A stretch of 64,000 nt of DNA, from assembly GCF_009939005.1 (NCBI RefSeq), contig NZ_JAACJS010000002.1, forward strand, positions 650,646 through 714,645. The letters run 5' to 3'. The stretch is from Sediminibacterium roseum. Lineage in GTDB: Bacteria; Bacteroidota; Bacteroidia; Chitinophagales; Chitinophagaceae. Within the stretch, counting starts at the first letter, position 1, and each line of letters opens with the position of its first letter. Below the pieces are notes generated by a model, which was given only the letters and a program-made list of their open reading frames with translations, did no database searches and was not told the DNA's origin. Positions 37,892-46,589 of the stretch are shown in pieces. A program made the translations under genes and the position numbers.

Positions 37892-37951
37892 CGATATCCA
37901 TTCACAAGTGCCCGGGCCTGCATTGGGAAAACTTTATGAACCCCGGATATA

Positions 37952-37979
37952 GATTCACAACGTACGGTTCGCCATTCAC
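37952..37979. repeat. Heptamer tract GATTCAC/CATTCAC
   Basis: Four 7-bp steps: GATTCAC, AACGTAC, GGTTCGC, CATTCAC. It ends three bases before the -7 box of the ABC-2 operon. Confidence 0.6.
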
Positions 37980-37982
37980 GCC

Positions 37983-37990
37983 TACCTTTG
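37983..37990 (+). promoter_or_regulatory. -7 box (TACCTTTG) for the ABC-2 operon
   Basis: An exact match seven bases before the ATG at 37998, so the leader should be only a few bases. Confidence 0.6.
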
Positions 37991-37997
37991 TATCCGC

Positions 37998-38933
37998 ATG
38001 AGCCCGATCGTAAAAGTAACTTCCCTCACCAAACAGTTCAACAACCTCACCGCTGTTCAGGATCTTTCTTTTTCTGTGAACGAAGGAGATGTATATGGAT
38101 TTCTCGGGCAGAACGGCGCGGGTAAAAGCACCACCATCCGTATGCTGCTTACGCTGATCAAGCCTACGCAGGGAACGGTGGAGATCTTTGGCAAGGAACT
38201 GTCGAAACACCGGAACGAAATATTGCGCGAAGTTGGCGCGGTCATCGAGAAACCGGATGTATACAAATACCTCTCTGCTTACGAAAACCTGAAACTGTTT
38301 GCCCGCCTGAGCGGTATGAAAGTGACCAGCCAGTTGCTCATGCAGCAGCTGGAAAAAGTAGGGTTGGCGGGCAGGGCAAAAGACACGGTAAAGACTTTTT
38401 CGCAGGGTATGAAACAACGCCTGGGCATTGCCATCGCGCTGGTACACGATCCGAAACTGATCATACTGGACGAACCAACCAACGGGCTGGATCCGCAAGG
38501 CATCGCAGACATCAGGAACCTGATCCTTCACCTGAGCCGCGACCTGAATAAAACAGTGATCGTATCATCGCATCTGCTGAGCGAGATAGAACAGGTAGCC
38601 ACGCGGGTACTCATCATCAACAAAGGCAAAAAGATCATTGAGGGCAATGCCGAAGCACTTTTTGACCCTTCGCAAACCATTGTAGAGCTACAGACCTTCA
38701 ACAACGAAGAGGCCTTACGGCAATTGCAGGCGAGTGAATGGAAAGAAAATATACAGCCACGGCGCGACGAATCATTGCTGGTTAAGCTGGATAAAAAACA
38801 GATCGCAGCTTTTCACCGCGACCTGGTAAGGATGAACATCGAAGTAATATCGGTGCAGCCGCGCCATTCGCTGGAGGATTATTTTTTACAGGTAACATCA
38901 GGTAAGCAACATGTGGACAGTTATACAAATTGA
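37998..38933 (+). CDS. ABC transporter ATP-binding protein (ABC-2 exporter)
   Basis: A 311-residue ATPase with Walker A G-Q-N-G-A-G-K43-S-T, signature FSQGMKQRL, Walker B LIILDEPTNGLDPQ and the switch His in VSSHLLSEIE. A C-terminal extension of about 90 residues after 215 is typical of ATPases that pair with ABC-2 permeases. Its end overlaps the permease gene by 23 bases. Substrate unknown. Confidence 0.92.
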   Translation: MSPIVKVTSLTKQFNNLTAVQDLSFSVNEGDVYGFLGQNGAGKSTTIRMLLTLIKPTQGTVEIFGKELSKHRNEILREVGAVIEKPDVYKYLSAYENLKLFARLSGMKVTSQLLMQQLEKVGLAGRAKDTVKTFSQGMKQRLGIAIALVHDPKLIILDEPTNGLDPQGIADIRNLILHLSRDLNKTVIVSSHLLSEIEQVATRVLIINKGKKIIEGNAEALFDPSQTIVELQTFNNEEALRQLQASEWKENIQPRRDESLLVKLDKKQIAAFHRDLVRMNIEVISVQPRHSLEDYFLQVTSGKQHVDSYTN

Positions 38934-39786
38934 GTTATTCAAGATTTTCCGCAGGCCGAGAACCTATATCGCCTTTGCGGCCATTACGGGTTTGATCGGC
39001 ATCATACAATTCGGCCTCAAACTCGATGGCGATGCGTATGTTGATTTCATGATGCGCGACATCACTTCTTCCATTACCGTAGAAGGAAAAATACTGAACG
39101 GTTACCAGGTTTGTTACATCGTATTGCAGGTGTTGCTGGTGCATGTTCCGTTGCTGATCGCACTTGTGGCCGCAGACATGGTATCGGGCGAGGCCAATAT
39201 GGGAACGCTCCGCCTCATGCTCACCAAGCCCATCAGCCGCACGCGCTTCCTGCTTGCCAAGTTTGTGGCAACCATGGTGTACACGCTCCTGTTGCTTGTT
39301 TGGCTCGCCATTCTCGCGTTGTTCTTAAACATGATCATTTTCGGAACGGATGATCTCTTCCTGCTCAAATCGCAATACGTTGTGCTGCTGAAGAAAGACG
39401 ATATTTTCTGGCGCTATGTATGGGCATTTGGTTTTGCGGCGCTGGCCATGACAACCGTTGCCTCGCTCGGTTTCCTGTTCTCGCTTTTTGCAGAGAACTC
39501 GATCGGCCCCATCGTGGCCACGATGAGCGTGATCATTTTCTTTACGATACTGAGCACCCTCAACATTGCTGTTTTCAATAAAATAAAACCGTTTCTTTTC
39601 ACCACGCACATGATCGGCTGGAAAGAATTTTTTGACATCAAAGTGAACGATGCAAACGAAGCCATTGTTGGCAGCATCCAGAACCCGCAGCGCATCGTTC
39701 ATTCGGCGCTGGTGCTGTTGTTGCACATCATCGGGTTTGTTACGGCTTCGGTATTGATCTTCAAGAAGAAGGATGTGTTGAGTTGA
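38911..39786 (+). CDS. ABC-2 family permease
   Basis: A 291-residue membrane protein of the ABC-2 membrane type with six or so helices. It begins with a cytosolic elbow, I-E-L-F-K-I-F-R-R-P-R-T-Y, then an extracytoplasmic stretch, and carries the typical segment ANMGTLRLMLTKPISRTRFL between helices 2 and 3. It is translationally coupled to the ATPase before it. Confidence 0.88.
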   Translation: MWTVIQIELFKIFRRPRTYIAFAAITGLIGIIQFGLKLDGDAYVDFMMRDITSSITVEGKILNGYQVCYIVLQVLLVHVPLLIALVAADMVSGEANMGTLRLMLTKPISRTRFLLAKFVATMVYTLLLLVWLAILALFLNMIIFGTDDLFLLKSQYVVLLKKDDIFWRYVWAFGFAALAMTTVASLGFLFSLFAENSIGPIVATMSVIIFFTILSTLNIAVFNKIKPFLFTTHMIGWKEFFDIKVNDANEAIVGSIQNPQRIVHSALVLLLHIIGFVTASVLIFKKKDVLS

Positions 39787-39809
39787 CCTGTTCGCCCCAA
39801 ATAATTATC

Positions 39810-40502
39810 ATGAAAAAAATAACCATACTCCTGTTCATCATTCATTATTCACTGGTTGGCCATGCGCAGGACATGACCGCGCTTGTGGCAAAAGTGAAAG
39901 CAAAGCTTGACCTCGTAAACGATTACGAGGCAGATGGCAGGATGAAAACAGACGTTGCATTTATCAAAGCACCGATCGGAAAAGTAAAAGTGTATTACAA
40001 AAAGCCGAACAAGTTCCGTCTCAAAAAAGATGGCGGAATCTCGTTGTTACCCAAAGGAGGTGTGTCTGTAAACATGAATTCTATTTTCGGCATGACAGAC
40101 TTCGTGGCCATTGCAGCGGGAGAAGCGGTTGTGGGCGGAACAAAAACGAAGATCGTAAAACTGCTCCCCAACAGCGAGAACAGCGAGATCGTTTTAACAA
40201 CGATGTACATAGACGAGCAGAACCTCCTCGTAAAAAAGGCCGTAACCACAACCAAAGAGAACGGCACCTACGATATCGAGATGAACTACGGCCAGTTTGC
40301 GCAGTACGGACTGCCCGACAAGGTAACTTTCAGCTTCAACACCAAAGATTACAAACTCCCCAAAGGCATAACCCTCGAGTTCGACGATGAGCCAAAGGCG
40401 CAGACAGAAGCCGAGAAACTAAAGAACAGGAAAGGCAGGGTATACATTACCTACACCAATTACATCGTGAACAAGGGCGTAACGGATGCGGTGTTTAAAT
40501 AG
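39810..40502 (+). CDS. LolA-like periplasmic protein
   Basis: A 230-residue exported protein (signal peptide about 1-19, cleavage near G-H-A-Q). The mature part has the LolA/outer-membrane-lipoprotein-sorting pattern: V-K-A-K-L-D-L-V-N-D-Y-E-A-D-G-R-M, then K-V-K-V-Y-Y-K-K-P-N-K-F-R-L, and later beta strands with V-V-G-G-T-K-T-K-I-V. It could carry a lipid or lipoprotein and work with the ABC-2 exporter just upstream; that link is inference. The upstream in-frame codons to 39783 overlap the permease end and are not the start. Confidence 0.8.
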   Translation: MKKITILLFIIHYSLVGHAQDMTALVAKVKAKLDLVNDYEADGRMKTDVAFIKAPIGKVKVYYKKPNKFRLKKDGGISLLPKGGVSVNMNSIFGMTDFVAIAAGEAVVGGTKTKIVKLLPNSENSEIVLTTMYIDEQNLLVKKAVTTTKENGTYDIEMNYGQFAQYGLPDKVTFSFNTKDYKLPKGITLEFDDEPKAQTEAEKLKNRKGRVYITYTNYIVNKGVTDAVFK

Positions 40503-40523
40503 CGCACCGAACCTCCCTGATAA

Positions 40524-40556
40524 AAAATGCGGATCGTAAGGATCCGCATTTTTTAT
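40524..40556. terminator. Terminator between the LolA-like gene and pdxA
   Basis: AAAATGCGGATC/GATCCGCATTTT (40524-40535/40541-40552), loop GTAAG, followed by TT; with A- and T-runs it can serve both converging genes. Confidence 0.9.
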
Positions 40557-40585
40557 TATAGGTACATTTATCAACAACCGGTTGT

Positions 40586-41677
40586 TTATCCCTCACTCTC
40601 CTCGATCCGCTCATCCACCGCATTGGCAATGATCCTTGCGCTCATTTTCTTTAACGGGTTACGGCGCATATCTGCATATCCGTGGCGCATCCGTATAATC
40701 TCCACGCAGGTAAACAATGCGCCGAGAAACGAGCTGGGATCGGCTTTGTCTTTACCGGCTATGTCAAACGCAGTGCCGTGGTCGGGGCTTGTTCTTACGA
40801 TCGGCAGTCCTGCGGTATAATTTGTTCCTTCACCCAGCGCAAGCGATTTGAAAGGGATGAGGCCCTGGTCGTGGTACATGGCGAGCACCGCATCGAACCG
40901 CTCAAAATGCCCGTGCGCAAAAAATGCATCTGCACTGTAGGGCCCGAAAACCATCATCGAGCGTTTCGCTTCCTTGATCGCGGGTTTGATGATCGATTCC
41001 TCTTCTTTGCCCACCAGGCCTTCGTCGCCGGCATGCGGGTTTAACCCGAGTACGGCAATTCTTGGTTTGTCTACCCCAAAATCTTTCTGCAGGCTGCTGT
41101 GGATGATCTTGAGTTTACCAATGATCGCTTCCGGCGTAATGTGTTTGGCCACATCGGTAACCGGCACATGCTCGGTTACCAAACCCACGCGCATGTTTTC
41201 CGCAACCATCAGCATTACCACATCGGGTACATTGAAGAAGGCCTTGAAATAGGGGGTGTGACCGCTGTAGTTGAACTCGGCCGACTGTATGTTTTTTTTA
41301 TGGATCGGTGCGGTTACCAGCCCGTGGATATGACCGTCTTTCAACGCCTGCGTGGCTTGCTGCAGGGAAAGCAATGCATACTTTCCGCCGGTATCTGTAA
41401 GCTGGCCGGGTGTGATCGCCACTTCTTCTTCCCAGCAGTTCACCACGTTCACCTGTTTTGGGTTGAGGCGGTTGAGCTCCCTGGTATTGGAATAATTGAG
41501 GTTGTAGTCGGGCAAACCCTTTTTGTAGAAGTTGATGCATTTGTTGTTGGCAAAAACAACAGGTGTGCAGATATCGAGCAGGCGGTTATCAGACAGGGTT
41601 TTGATGATCAGTTCCAGCCCGATGCCATTGAGGTCGCCGCTGGTAAATCCGATAATGGGTTTTTGCTGTTCGTTCAT
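40586..41677 (-). CDS. pdxA: 4-hydroxythreonine-4-phosphate dehydrogenase
   Basis: Oxidises 4-phosphohydroxy-L-threonine in the DXP-dependent route to pyridoxal phosphate. The 363-residue enzyme has the GFTSGDLNGIG N-terminus, F-N-Y-S-G-H-T-P-Y-F-K (metal His), G-L-N-P-H-A-G-D-E-G, YHDQGLIPFK (metal His) and RTSPDHGTAFDIAG. The frame is open 18 codons upstream but MNEQQKPIIGFTSGD is the family start. A 7-bp-period tract (GAGGAAT, GGTGAAT, CATGAAT) lies upstream at 41715-41735. pdxJ is not in the window. Confidence 0.95.
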   Translation of the reverse strand: MNEQQKPIIGFTSGDLNGIGLELIIKTLSDNRLLDICTPVVFANNKCINFYKKGLPDYNLNYSNTRELNRLNPKQVNVVNCWEEEVAITPGQLTDTGGKYALLSLQQATQALKDGHIHGLVTAPIHKKNIQSAEFNYSGHTPYFKAFFNVPDVVMLMVAENMRVGLVTEHVPVTDVAKHITPEAIIGKLKIIHSSLQKDFGVDKPRIAVLGLNPHAGDEGLVGKEEESIIKPAIKEAKRSMMVFGPYSADAFFAHGHFERFDAVLAMYHDQGLIPFKSLALGEGTNYTAGLPIVRTSPDHGTAFDIAGKDKADPSSFLGALFTCVEIIRMRHGYADMRRNPLKKMSARIIANAVDERIEESEG

Positions 41678-41714
41678 TTGCAGTGTTTGAGGGGTAAAAA
41701 TAAGAAGAATAGGT

Positions 41715-41735
41715 GAGGAATGGTGAATCATGAAT
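41715..41735. repeat. Heptamer tract NNNGAAT
   Basis: Three 7-bp units, GAGGAAT, GGTGAAT, CATGAAT, in the pdxA-rsmA divergent gap. A weaker 7-bp-phased tract (CCTCACC, ACCAACT, ATTCACT) runs into the rsmA -7 box at 41824. Confidence 0.6.
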
Positions 41736-41823
41736 AGCGGTTAACGATTGTGCCGGAGAAACGTGAACGGTGGACGCGGCGATACCGGAAACACCCATTG
41801 GCCCCTCACCACCAACTATTCAC

Positions 41824-41831
41824 TACTTTTG
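41824..41831 (+). promoter_or_regulatory. -7 box (TACTTTTG) for rsmA
   Basis: An exact match with five bases between it and the ATG at 41837, predicting a leaderless transcript. Confidence 0.6.
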
Positions 41832-41836
41832 CCGCA

Positions 41837-42592
41837 ATGGAGTACACCCTTAAAAAATCGCTCGGCCAGCATTTCCTGAAAGACGAATCCGTTTGCCGCC
41901 GCATTGTTGCGGCTTTGGAGGAGGATCCGTTTGAGCGGCTGGTAGAAGTGGGCCCGGGAGGAGGGGCGCTTACGAAATACCTGTTGCCCTTGCCGGGCAT
42001 CGATTTCAGGGCCGTTGAACTTGATGATGAGAAAGTGGTGTACCTCGAAAAAACATACCCGGCCATCCGCGGCAGGATCATACACCAAAGCATTCTTGAT
42101 ATTGACGCGCCGTTCGACCAACCTTTTACGGTGGTAGGTAATTTTCCGTACAACATTTCGTCGCAGATCCTGTTTAAGGTATTGGAGTGGAAGAATACGG
42201 TTCCGGTTATGATCGGCATGTTTCAGAAAGAAGTGGCGCAACGCATCACTTCAAAACCCGGAACCAAAGTATATGGCATAGTGAGTGTGCTGGTGCAGGC
42301 GTTTTACGAAGTGGAGTATTTATTTGACGTGCCACCCGAAAGCTTCAATCCACCACCCAAAGTGGTAAGCGGTGTAATCAGGCTGAAAAGAAAAAGCGAT
42401 ACCATAGCAATGGCAAGCGAGAAAAAATTGTTCACCCTCGTAAAAGCCGCTTTTAACCAACGCAGGAAAATGCTTCGCAACCCTTTGAAAGGGCTGTTTG
42501 AGAAAGAAATACTGCAGGACAAAATATTCGACAAACGCGCAGAGCAATTGAGCATCGACGATTTTGCCGCGCTTACTTTCAAGATGAGATAA
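41837..42592 (+). CDS. rsmA: 16S rRNA dimethyladenosine transferase (KsgA)
   Basis: Dimethylates two adjacent adenosines near the 3' end of 16S rRNA. The 251-residue protein starts SLGQHFLKDE, with SAM motif EVGPGGG at 37-43, the catalytic N102-F-P-Y105 motif (Phe in place of the more common Leu) and the C-terminal helical domain with Q-R-R-K-M-L-R-N-P. The upstream open codons to 41750 cross the promoter. It lies divergent to pdxA. Confidence 0.96.
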   Translation: MEYTLKKSLGQHFLKDESVCRRIVAALEEDPFERLVEVGPGGGALTKYLLPLPGIDFRAVELDDEKVVYLEKTYPAIRGRIIHQSILDIDAPFDQPFTVVGNFPYNISSQILFKVLEWKNTVPVMIGMFQKEVAQRITSKPGTKVYGIVSVLVQAFYEVEYLFDVPPESFNPPPKVVSGVIRLKRKSDTIAMASEKKLFTLVKAAFNQRRKMLRNPLKGLFEKEILQDKIFDKRAEQLSIDDFAALTFKMR

Positions 42593-42630
42593 GGCACTAA
42601 AAGGATTCACCGTTCACAAACAAAAACACC

Positions 42631-43560
42631 ATGCAATCAGTGATCATCACGGCAAAAGTTCATCCTTATCTTCAGCAAACGCTGGAGGAGAAGGGTTATG
42701 AGGTGTTGTATCGGCCCGGAATCACGTATGAAGAATTGGGTGAGATCGTTGGTGGTGTGAGTGGGTTGATCGTAACTACAAGGATTAAGATCGATAAGGA
42801 CATGATCGATAAAGCCGATAACCTGAAATGGATCGGCCGGCTGGGAAGCGGTATGGAGCTGATCGATGTGGCCTACGCGGAATCAAAGAACATCAGATGC
42901 GTAAGCAGCCCGGAAGGAAACAGGAACGCCGTTGCAGAACATGCATTGGGCATGCTGTTGGGCTTGATGAACCGGATCAATTCCAGCAACCAGGAAATCA
43001 AACAAGGCAAATGGCTGCGCGACGAGAACCGCGCGGATGAACTCACCGGCAAAACCGTTGGCATCATCGGATTTGGCAACACGGGCACCGCGTTCGCCAA
43101 ATTGCTTGCTTCTTTCGATGTTACCGTAATGGCCAACGACGCCTATAAATCGGGCTTTGCCAAAAATTACATCCGCGAAGCGGGGATCGACCAGATCGTT
43201 CGTTATGCAGATGTGATCAGTTTACATCTCCCGCTCAACGATGAAACCTTTCATTTTGCAGGCGATGCCTTTTTTGATTCGCTCCTGCGAAAACCTTATT
43301 TCATCAATACCTGTCGTGGAAAGATCACCGACACCAGGGCCCTGATCCGCGCACTCCAGGCAGGTAAGATAAAGGGCGCCGCACTCGACGTGCTCGAAAA
43401 CGAAAAATTACCAACCTATTCCAACGAAGAACAGGAAGACCTCAACTGGCTGCTGGCGCAACCCAACGTGATCATCACGCCGCACATTGCAGGGTATAGT
43501 CATGAAGCCTTCTATAAAATGGCAAGAGTGGTGCTGGAGAAGTTGGGGATCGTACAGTAG
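42631..43560 (+). CDS. D-isomer-specific 2-hydroxyacid dehydrogenase
   Basis: A 309-residue NAD-dependent dehydrogenase of the phosphoglycerate dehydrogenase/2-hydroxyacid group. Nucleotide motif [12 protein letters not shown]; catalytic Arg in N-T-C-R-G-K-I, Glu in D-V-L-E-N-E and His in T-P-H-I-A-G. No C-terminal ACT or ASB domain is present, so it is a short form. The sequence resembles SerA but the substrate is not fixed; another 2-hydroxyacid is equally possible. It follows rsmA by 38 bases, with a short GATTCAC-CGTTCAC heptamer pair (42604-42617) between. Confidence 0.85.
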   Translation: MQSVIITAKVHPYLQQTLEEKGYEVLYRPGITYEELGEIVGGVSGLIVTTRIKIDKDMIDKADNLKWIGRLGSGMELIDVAYAESKNIRCVSSPEGNRNAVAEHALGMLLGLMNRINSSNQEIKQGKWLRDENRADELTGKTVGIIGFGNTGTAFAKLLASFDVTVMANDAYKSGFAKNYIREAGIDQIVRYADVISLHLPLNDETFHFAGDAFFDSLLRKPYFINTCRGKITDTRALIRALQAGKIKGAALDVLENEKLPTYSNEEQEDLNWLLAQPNVIITPHIAGYSHEAFYKMARVVLEKLGIVQ

Positions 43561-43595
43561 AACTTTTACACGGGTTAAGCAGGTTAAAAATAAAG

Positions 43596-43636
43596 AGGGT
43601 TAAAGAAGTGAACAACGAAGCTTCTTTAACCCTTTT
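43596..43636. terminator. Bidirectional terminator between the dehydrogenase and GIN genes
   Basis: AGGGTTAAAGAAG/CTTCTTTAACCCT (43596-43608/43621-43633), perfect 13-bp stem with a 12-base loop, T-rich on both strands outside the stem. Confidence 0.88.
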
Positions 43637-43655
43637 CATTTGAAATTTATATTCC

Positions 43656-44339
43656 TTATTCCCTGCTTCGCAGCCCGAAATTTTCAATAGACCTTCCGCT
43701 CAATTGCAGGTTGGCGCGTTTGCCGAGTTGCAGTGAGCGTTGGCCGATCACGAGGTCCTTTGCATTGAATGAGCTGTTGTCATCGAGGCGGATGTTCATG
43801 GCCGCGATCGAATCCTTTGCTGAAACGCCGATGGATGCTGTATTTGCAGCAGCGATGGATAATGTTTTAAGACCGCCTGCCTTTACGTCAACTTCAGCTT
43901 TTCTGACTGCTTTAATGGAAAGATCAGCATTTATGTTCGAGACGATCCTGTATTCTCCATTTACCACATCGATGCTTTCAAGTTGTTTGGTGGTAATGAT
44001 CATAGGCAGCCAGTGGCTGTAAGGCGATTGGTCCGTTTTGTCGAGGCTTATGTACAAAGTATCGTTCCTGACGTCGAAATTATAGGTTTTTCTTGCCGCG
44101 TAATAAGTGGCCACACCCGGTTCTTCACTGTTACCAACGCGGATCTCGAACCTGCCGTTCTTCAGCGTGTTCGTGTCTGTGAGGTCTTTGATGTGTGAGA
44201 AAGCGGGGAGTGTTTTTTTGATGTAAGGGTTTTCAAATTTCCCTTTGTCGTATTCACTCTTGAGTTTGAAGTTTACCACCGTGAGGGTAGCAAAGCCACC
44301 GGTAACAGCGAGTAGTGCGATAAGCGTACTTGTTTTCAT
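43656..44339 (-). CDS. Exported GIN-domain (DUF2807) protein
   Basis: A 227-residue protein with an N-terminal signal anchor (about 4-24) and a C-terminal beta-helix-like region of the GIN/DUF2807 type: repeated strands such as I-D-V-V-N-G-E-Y, L-S-I-K-A-V-R-K-A-E-V-D-V-K-A-G-G and S-I-G-V-S-A-K-D. The family is common in Bacteroidota and often linked to surface or periplasmic functions, but no activity is established. It is the last gene of a four-gene unit (ABC ATPase, membrane protein, GntR regulator, GIN). Confidence 0.82.
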   Translation of the reverse strand: MKTSTLIALLAVTGGFATLTVVNFKLKSEYDKGKFENPYIKKTLPAFSHIKDLTDTNTLKNGRFEIRVGNSEEPGVATYYAARKTYNFDVRNDTLYISLDKTDQSPYSHWLPMIITTKQLESIDVVNGEYRIVSNINADLSIKAVRKAEVDVKAGGLKTLSIAAANTASIGVSAKDSIAAMNIRLDDNSSFNAKDLVIGQRSLQLGKRANLQLSGRSIENFGLRSRE

Positions 44340-44348
44340 AAATTATTT

Positions 44349-44723
44349 TTAAGCGCCTTTTTGTTTGTTGATAAATGCGTTGTACTGGTTTTGCAGTTCT
44401 TCGATCGATATGTTGAGCAAATGCGCCGTTCTGAAGATTTTCGGAAGTTCTTCATCCAGGAACTCCGATTTGCGGAGCGCCGTTGCTTTTGCAATTCCAT
44501 CGGTAGAAACAAAATAGCCCACACCCCTTTTGTTGTTGATGATGTCTTTTCCCTGTAAAAACTCAAACGTCCGCATCACCGTATTCGGGTTCACTTCCAG
44601 CTGCACCGCCATTTCGCGCACAGAGGGGATGCGTTCGTCTTCCCTGAATGTTTTCAGTAAGATCTTTTCACAGATCAGCTCTGCGATCTGCAGGTAAATG
44701 GGTTGCTGGTTGTTGAATTCCAT
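44349..44723 (-). CDS. GntR-family regulator, YtrA type
   Basis: A 124-residue regulator with an N-terminal winged helix (P-I-Y-L-Q-I-A-E-L-I-C-E-K-I-L, R-I-P-S-V-R-E-M-A, N-P-N-T-V-M-R-T-F-E-F-L) and only a short helical C-terminal tail. This is the YtrA subfamily, which typically represses a neighbouring ABC transporter. It is encoded 8 bases after the ABC membrane gene. The palindrome at 46418-46435 before the ATPase gene is its probable operator. The open frame upstream of 44723 overlaps the previous gene and is rejected. Confidence 0.92.
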   Translation of the reverse strand: MEFNNQQPIYLQIAELICEKILLKTFREDERIPSVREMAVQLEVNPNTVMRTFEFLQGKDIINNKRGVGYFVSTDGIAKATALRKSEFLDEELPKIFRTAHLLNISIEELQNQYNAFINKQKGA

Positions 44724-44731
44724 TGTTCGGG

Positions 44732-45559
44732 TTAAACCTGTTTTTCTTTCAATCTGAAATAACTGCCCATCCAGAACAAAACATAAAACATGCCCGGTAC
44801 GAACCAGGTCAGGAAGCTTGTCCATGCGGCGGGCAAATGTACGATACCCTTAACGGTCTCGTCGTTGCCAACGCGTAAACTCGTATTGAAAAGATTATCG
44901 CCACCCGGCATTACATCGTCCGGCACCAGGGTCCTCATCCCGTAATAACTGTAAAACATATAAGCAACACCACCGATGATCGTAAGCAACGCTGTTTTTA
45001 CAAAGGCATTTTTTTCGAAGCACAAAGAACCGTAATGGCTGATGGCGGTTACGATAAATGAAATAGTGATCCCGTTTAAAATTTCGGGATTGGTGAAGTC
45101 GACCGGTTTGGCGGTGTAAAACGCGATGTATTCCGGTGAAACATTCGCCGGCATTTTGTGGAATTTGTTGTAGGCAGCGACCATCACATGATCCACCAGG
45201 AAGAATACGATGAAATAAACAACAAAGAAAACGATCTGCGTAAACAAAAATCCGATCATCAGTTTTTCTGTATGCGACGAAGGAAGGTTAAGGTATTGAA
45301 TGCCCTTTGCCTTGTTGTTGAAAAAGCTGTAGAAGGTAGAAGCAAAAAGTCCGCCCATAAACAGTATCCCGATGATGAAGAAGATAACCGGCGCCTCTTC
45401 GGGAAACCTTGAATTCAAACAGGCGAGCACCGTAAAACCGTATAGTACGAAAAGCAGGCCGGCCAAAATGGCGATGTATAAAAGATAAGTGGTGCTGTGC
45501 TCCTTGATGAATTTTTTTAGAAGCAAACCAAACCTCGAAAAACTGAAAGTATCGTTCAT
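44732..45559 (-). CDS. Multi-pass membrane protein of the GntR/ABC operon
   Basis: A 275-residue protein with about six membrane helices. It starts R-F-G-L-L-L-K-K-F-I-K-E-H-S and has the phrase Y-L-N-L-P-S-S-H-T-E-K-L, found in Bacteroidota permease-like proteins next to ABC ATPases. It is most likely the membrane half of the exporter whose ATPase is encoded 10 bases upstream. Substrate unknown. Confidence 0.82.
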   Translation of the reverse strand: MNDTFSFSRFGLLLKKFIKEHSTTYLLYIAILAGLLFVLYGFTVLACLNSRFPEEAPVIFFIIGILFMGGLFASTFYSFFNNKAKGIQYLNLPSSHTEKLMIGFLFTQIVFFVVYFIVFFLVDHVMVAAYNKFHKMPANVSPEYIAFYTAKPVDFTNPEILNGITISFIVTAISHYGSLCFEKNAFVKTALLTIIGGVAYMFYSYYGMRTLVPDDVMPGGDNLFNTSLRVGNDETVKGIVHLPAAWTSFLTWFVPGMFYVLFWMGSYFRLKEKQV

Positions 45560-45569
45560 AAGAGTTTTA

Positions 45570-46406
45570 TTAGTTGCTGAACAGGGATTGTATTTTGGTT
45601 TTGTTTGCGATGGCTGCATTGAAGAACAATTCTGTATCCATTCTCACATTTTCATCCTCGCCGTTGTTGAGCACCACGGCCGATGTGCCCAGCAGGTTGT
45701 TTTCAGAATAGAGGCTGTCCAGCGCATCGCCCTCTTCCTGGTATTGCCTGAACGCAATTTTTTGCGTGATGGTATTGATGTTGGCATTGAGGATGAGCTC
45801 GCCCTCGTCTACGATGATGATGTTGTCGATCAGGCTGTCGAGGTCGCGCACCTGGTGTGTGCTGATGATCACGCAGCGCTCGTCTGTAACGGTTGCCGCC
45901 AGCATTTTCCTGAACTGCCGCTTGGATGGAATGTCGAGGCCATTGGTGGGCTCATCCAGTATCAGCAACTGTGTATTTGCCGCAATTCCCAATGCGATCC
46001 AGGTTTTTTTCTTCTGGCCATAACTCATGGCCTTGAGGTTGGTTTGCGGAACGTCGAAATCATTCAGCAAACGGAGAAAAAGCTGTTTGTCGAAATTGGG
46101 ATAAAACGGCGCATGGTCGTCTGCAAAGCCGATCACATCTACATCGGGTGTTTCAATTTCTTCGGGAATTACAAATACTTTCTCAAGAAAAGAGGGTTGG
46201 CGCCTCCGCGGCTCCTGTCCCAGCACCTCAACCTTGCCGGCTGATGGGAAAACCAGCCCAGAGATCAATTTCAATAAGGTTGATTTGCCCGCACCGTTCT
46301 TCCCGAGCAGCCCGTAAATATGCCCCGCTTCAACCGTAAGCTTGAGGTTGCGGTACAGCGGTTTCTTTTTCCTGTAACCAAAATGCACTTCCGAAAACTG
46401 GATCAT
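45570..46406 (-). CDS. ABC transporter ATP-binding protein
   Basis: A 278-residue ATPase with Walker A G-K-N-G-A-G-K41-S-T and Walker B LLILDEPTNGLD. In the signature position it reads M-S-Y-G-Q-K-K-K, a variant of LSGGQ seen in YtrB-like ATPases. It is the first gene of the GntR-controlled unit. The start at 46406 (MIQFSEVHFGY) follows the operator; the longer frame to 46433 would read into the operator and is rejected. Confidence 0.92.
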   Translation of the reverse strand: MIQFSEVHFGYRKKKPLYRNLKLTVEAGHIYGLLGKNGAGKSTLLKLISGLVFPSAGKVEVLGQEPRRRQPSFLEKVFVIPEEIETPDVDVIGFADDHAPFYPNFDKQLFLRLLNDFDVPQTNLKAMSYGQKKKTWIALGIAANTQLLILDEPTNGLDIPSKRQFRKMLAATVTDERCVIISTHQVRDLDSLIDNIIIVDEGELILNANINTITQKIAFRQYQEEGDALDSLYSENNLLGTSAVVLNNGEDENVRMDTELFFNAAIANKTKIQSLFSN

Positions 46407-46417
46407 AAATCGTGTAT

Positions 46418-46435
46418 TAGTGTGATAGTACACTA
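46418..46435. promoter_or_regulatory. Palindromic operator TAGTGT-N6-ACACTA, probable GntR/YtrA site
   Basis: A perfect 6-bp palindrome with a 6-base spacer, lying directly downstream of the minus-strand -7 box, over the expected transcription start and 11 bases before the ABC gene start codon. Spacing and position fit repression by the regulator encoded in the same operon. Confidence 0.6.
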
Positions 46436-46443
46436 CAAATGTA
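46436..46443 (-). promoter_or_regulatory. -7 box (TACATTTG) for the GntR/ABC operon
   Basis: An exact TAnnTTTG match on the minus strand abutting the palindrome at 46418-46435. Confidence 0.65.
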
Positions 46444-46515
46444 TAAATATGGGTTAAACCACCAAATTATTTTTTCGGGTGATGTGTAATCTGGCGTCTA
46501 TGGGAAAGTTTTTTG

Positions 46516-46523
46516 TATTTTTG
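46516..46523 (+). promoter_or_regulatory. -7 box (TATTTTTG) for greA
   Basis: An exact match; the transcript would begin around 46528, at the foot of the hairpin 46531-46556. The -33 element is not evident. Confidence 0.5.
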
Positions 46524-46530
46524 ACACATG

Positions 46531-46565
46531 CAACGCCGCAGTAAAATGTGGCGTTGTATTTTTTT
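46531..46565 (+). terminator. Terminator hairpin in the greA leader
   Basis: CAACGCCGCA (46531-46540) pairs with TGTGGCGTTG (46547-46556, one G-U), loop GTAAAA, followed by TATTTTTTTT. No + strand gene lies upstream, so it can only act on the greA transcript itself. Confidence 0.75.
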
Positions 46566-46589
46566 TGACTCTTTTAAACAGAATGAGAT

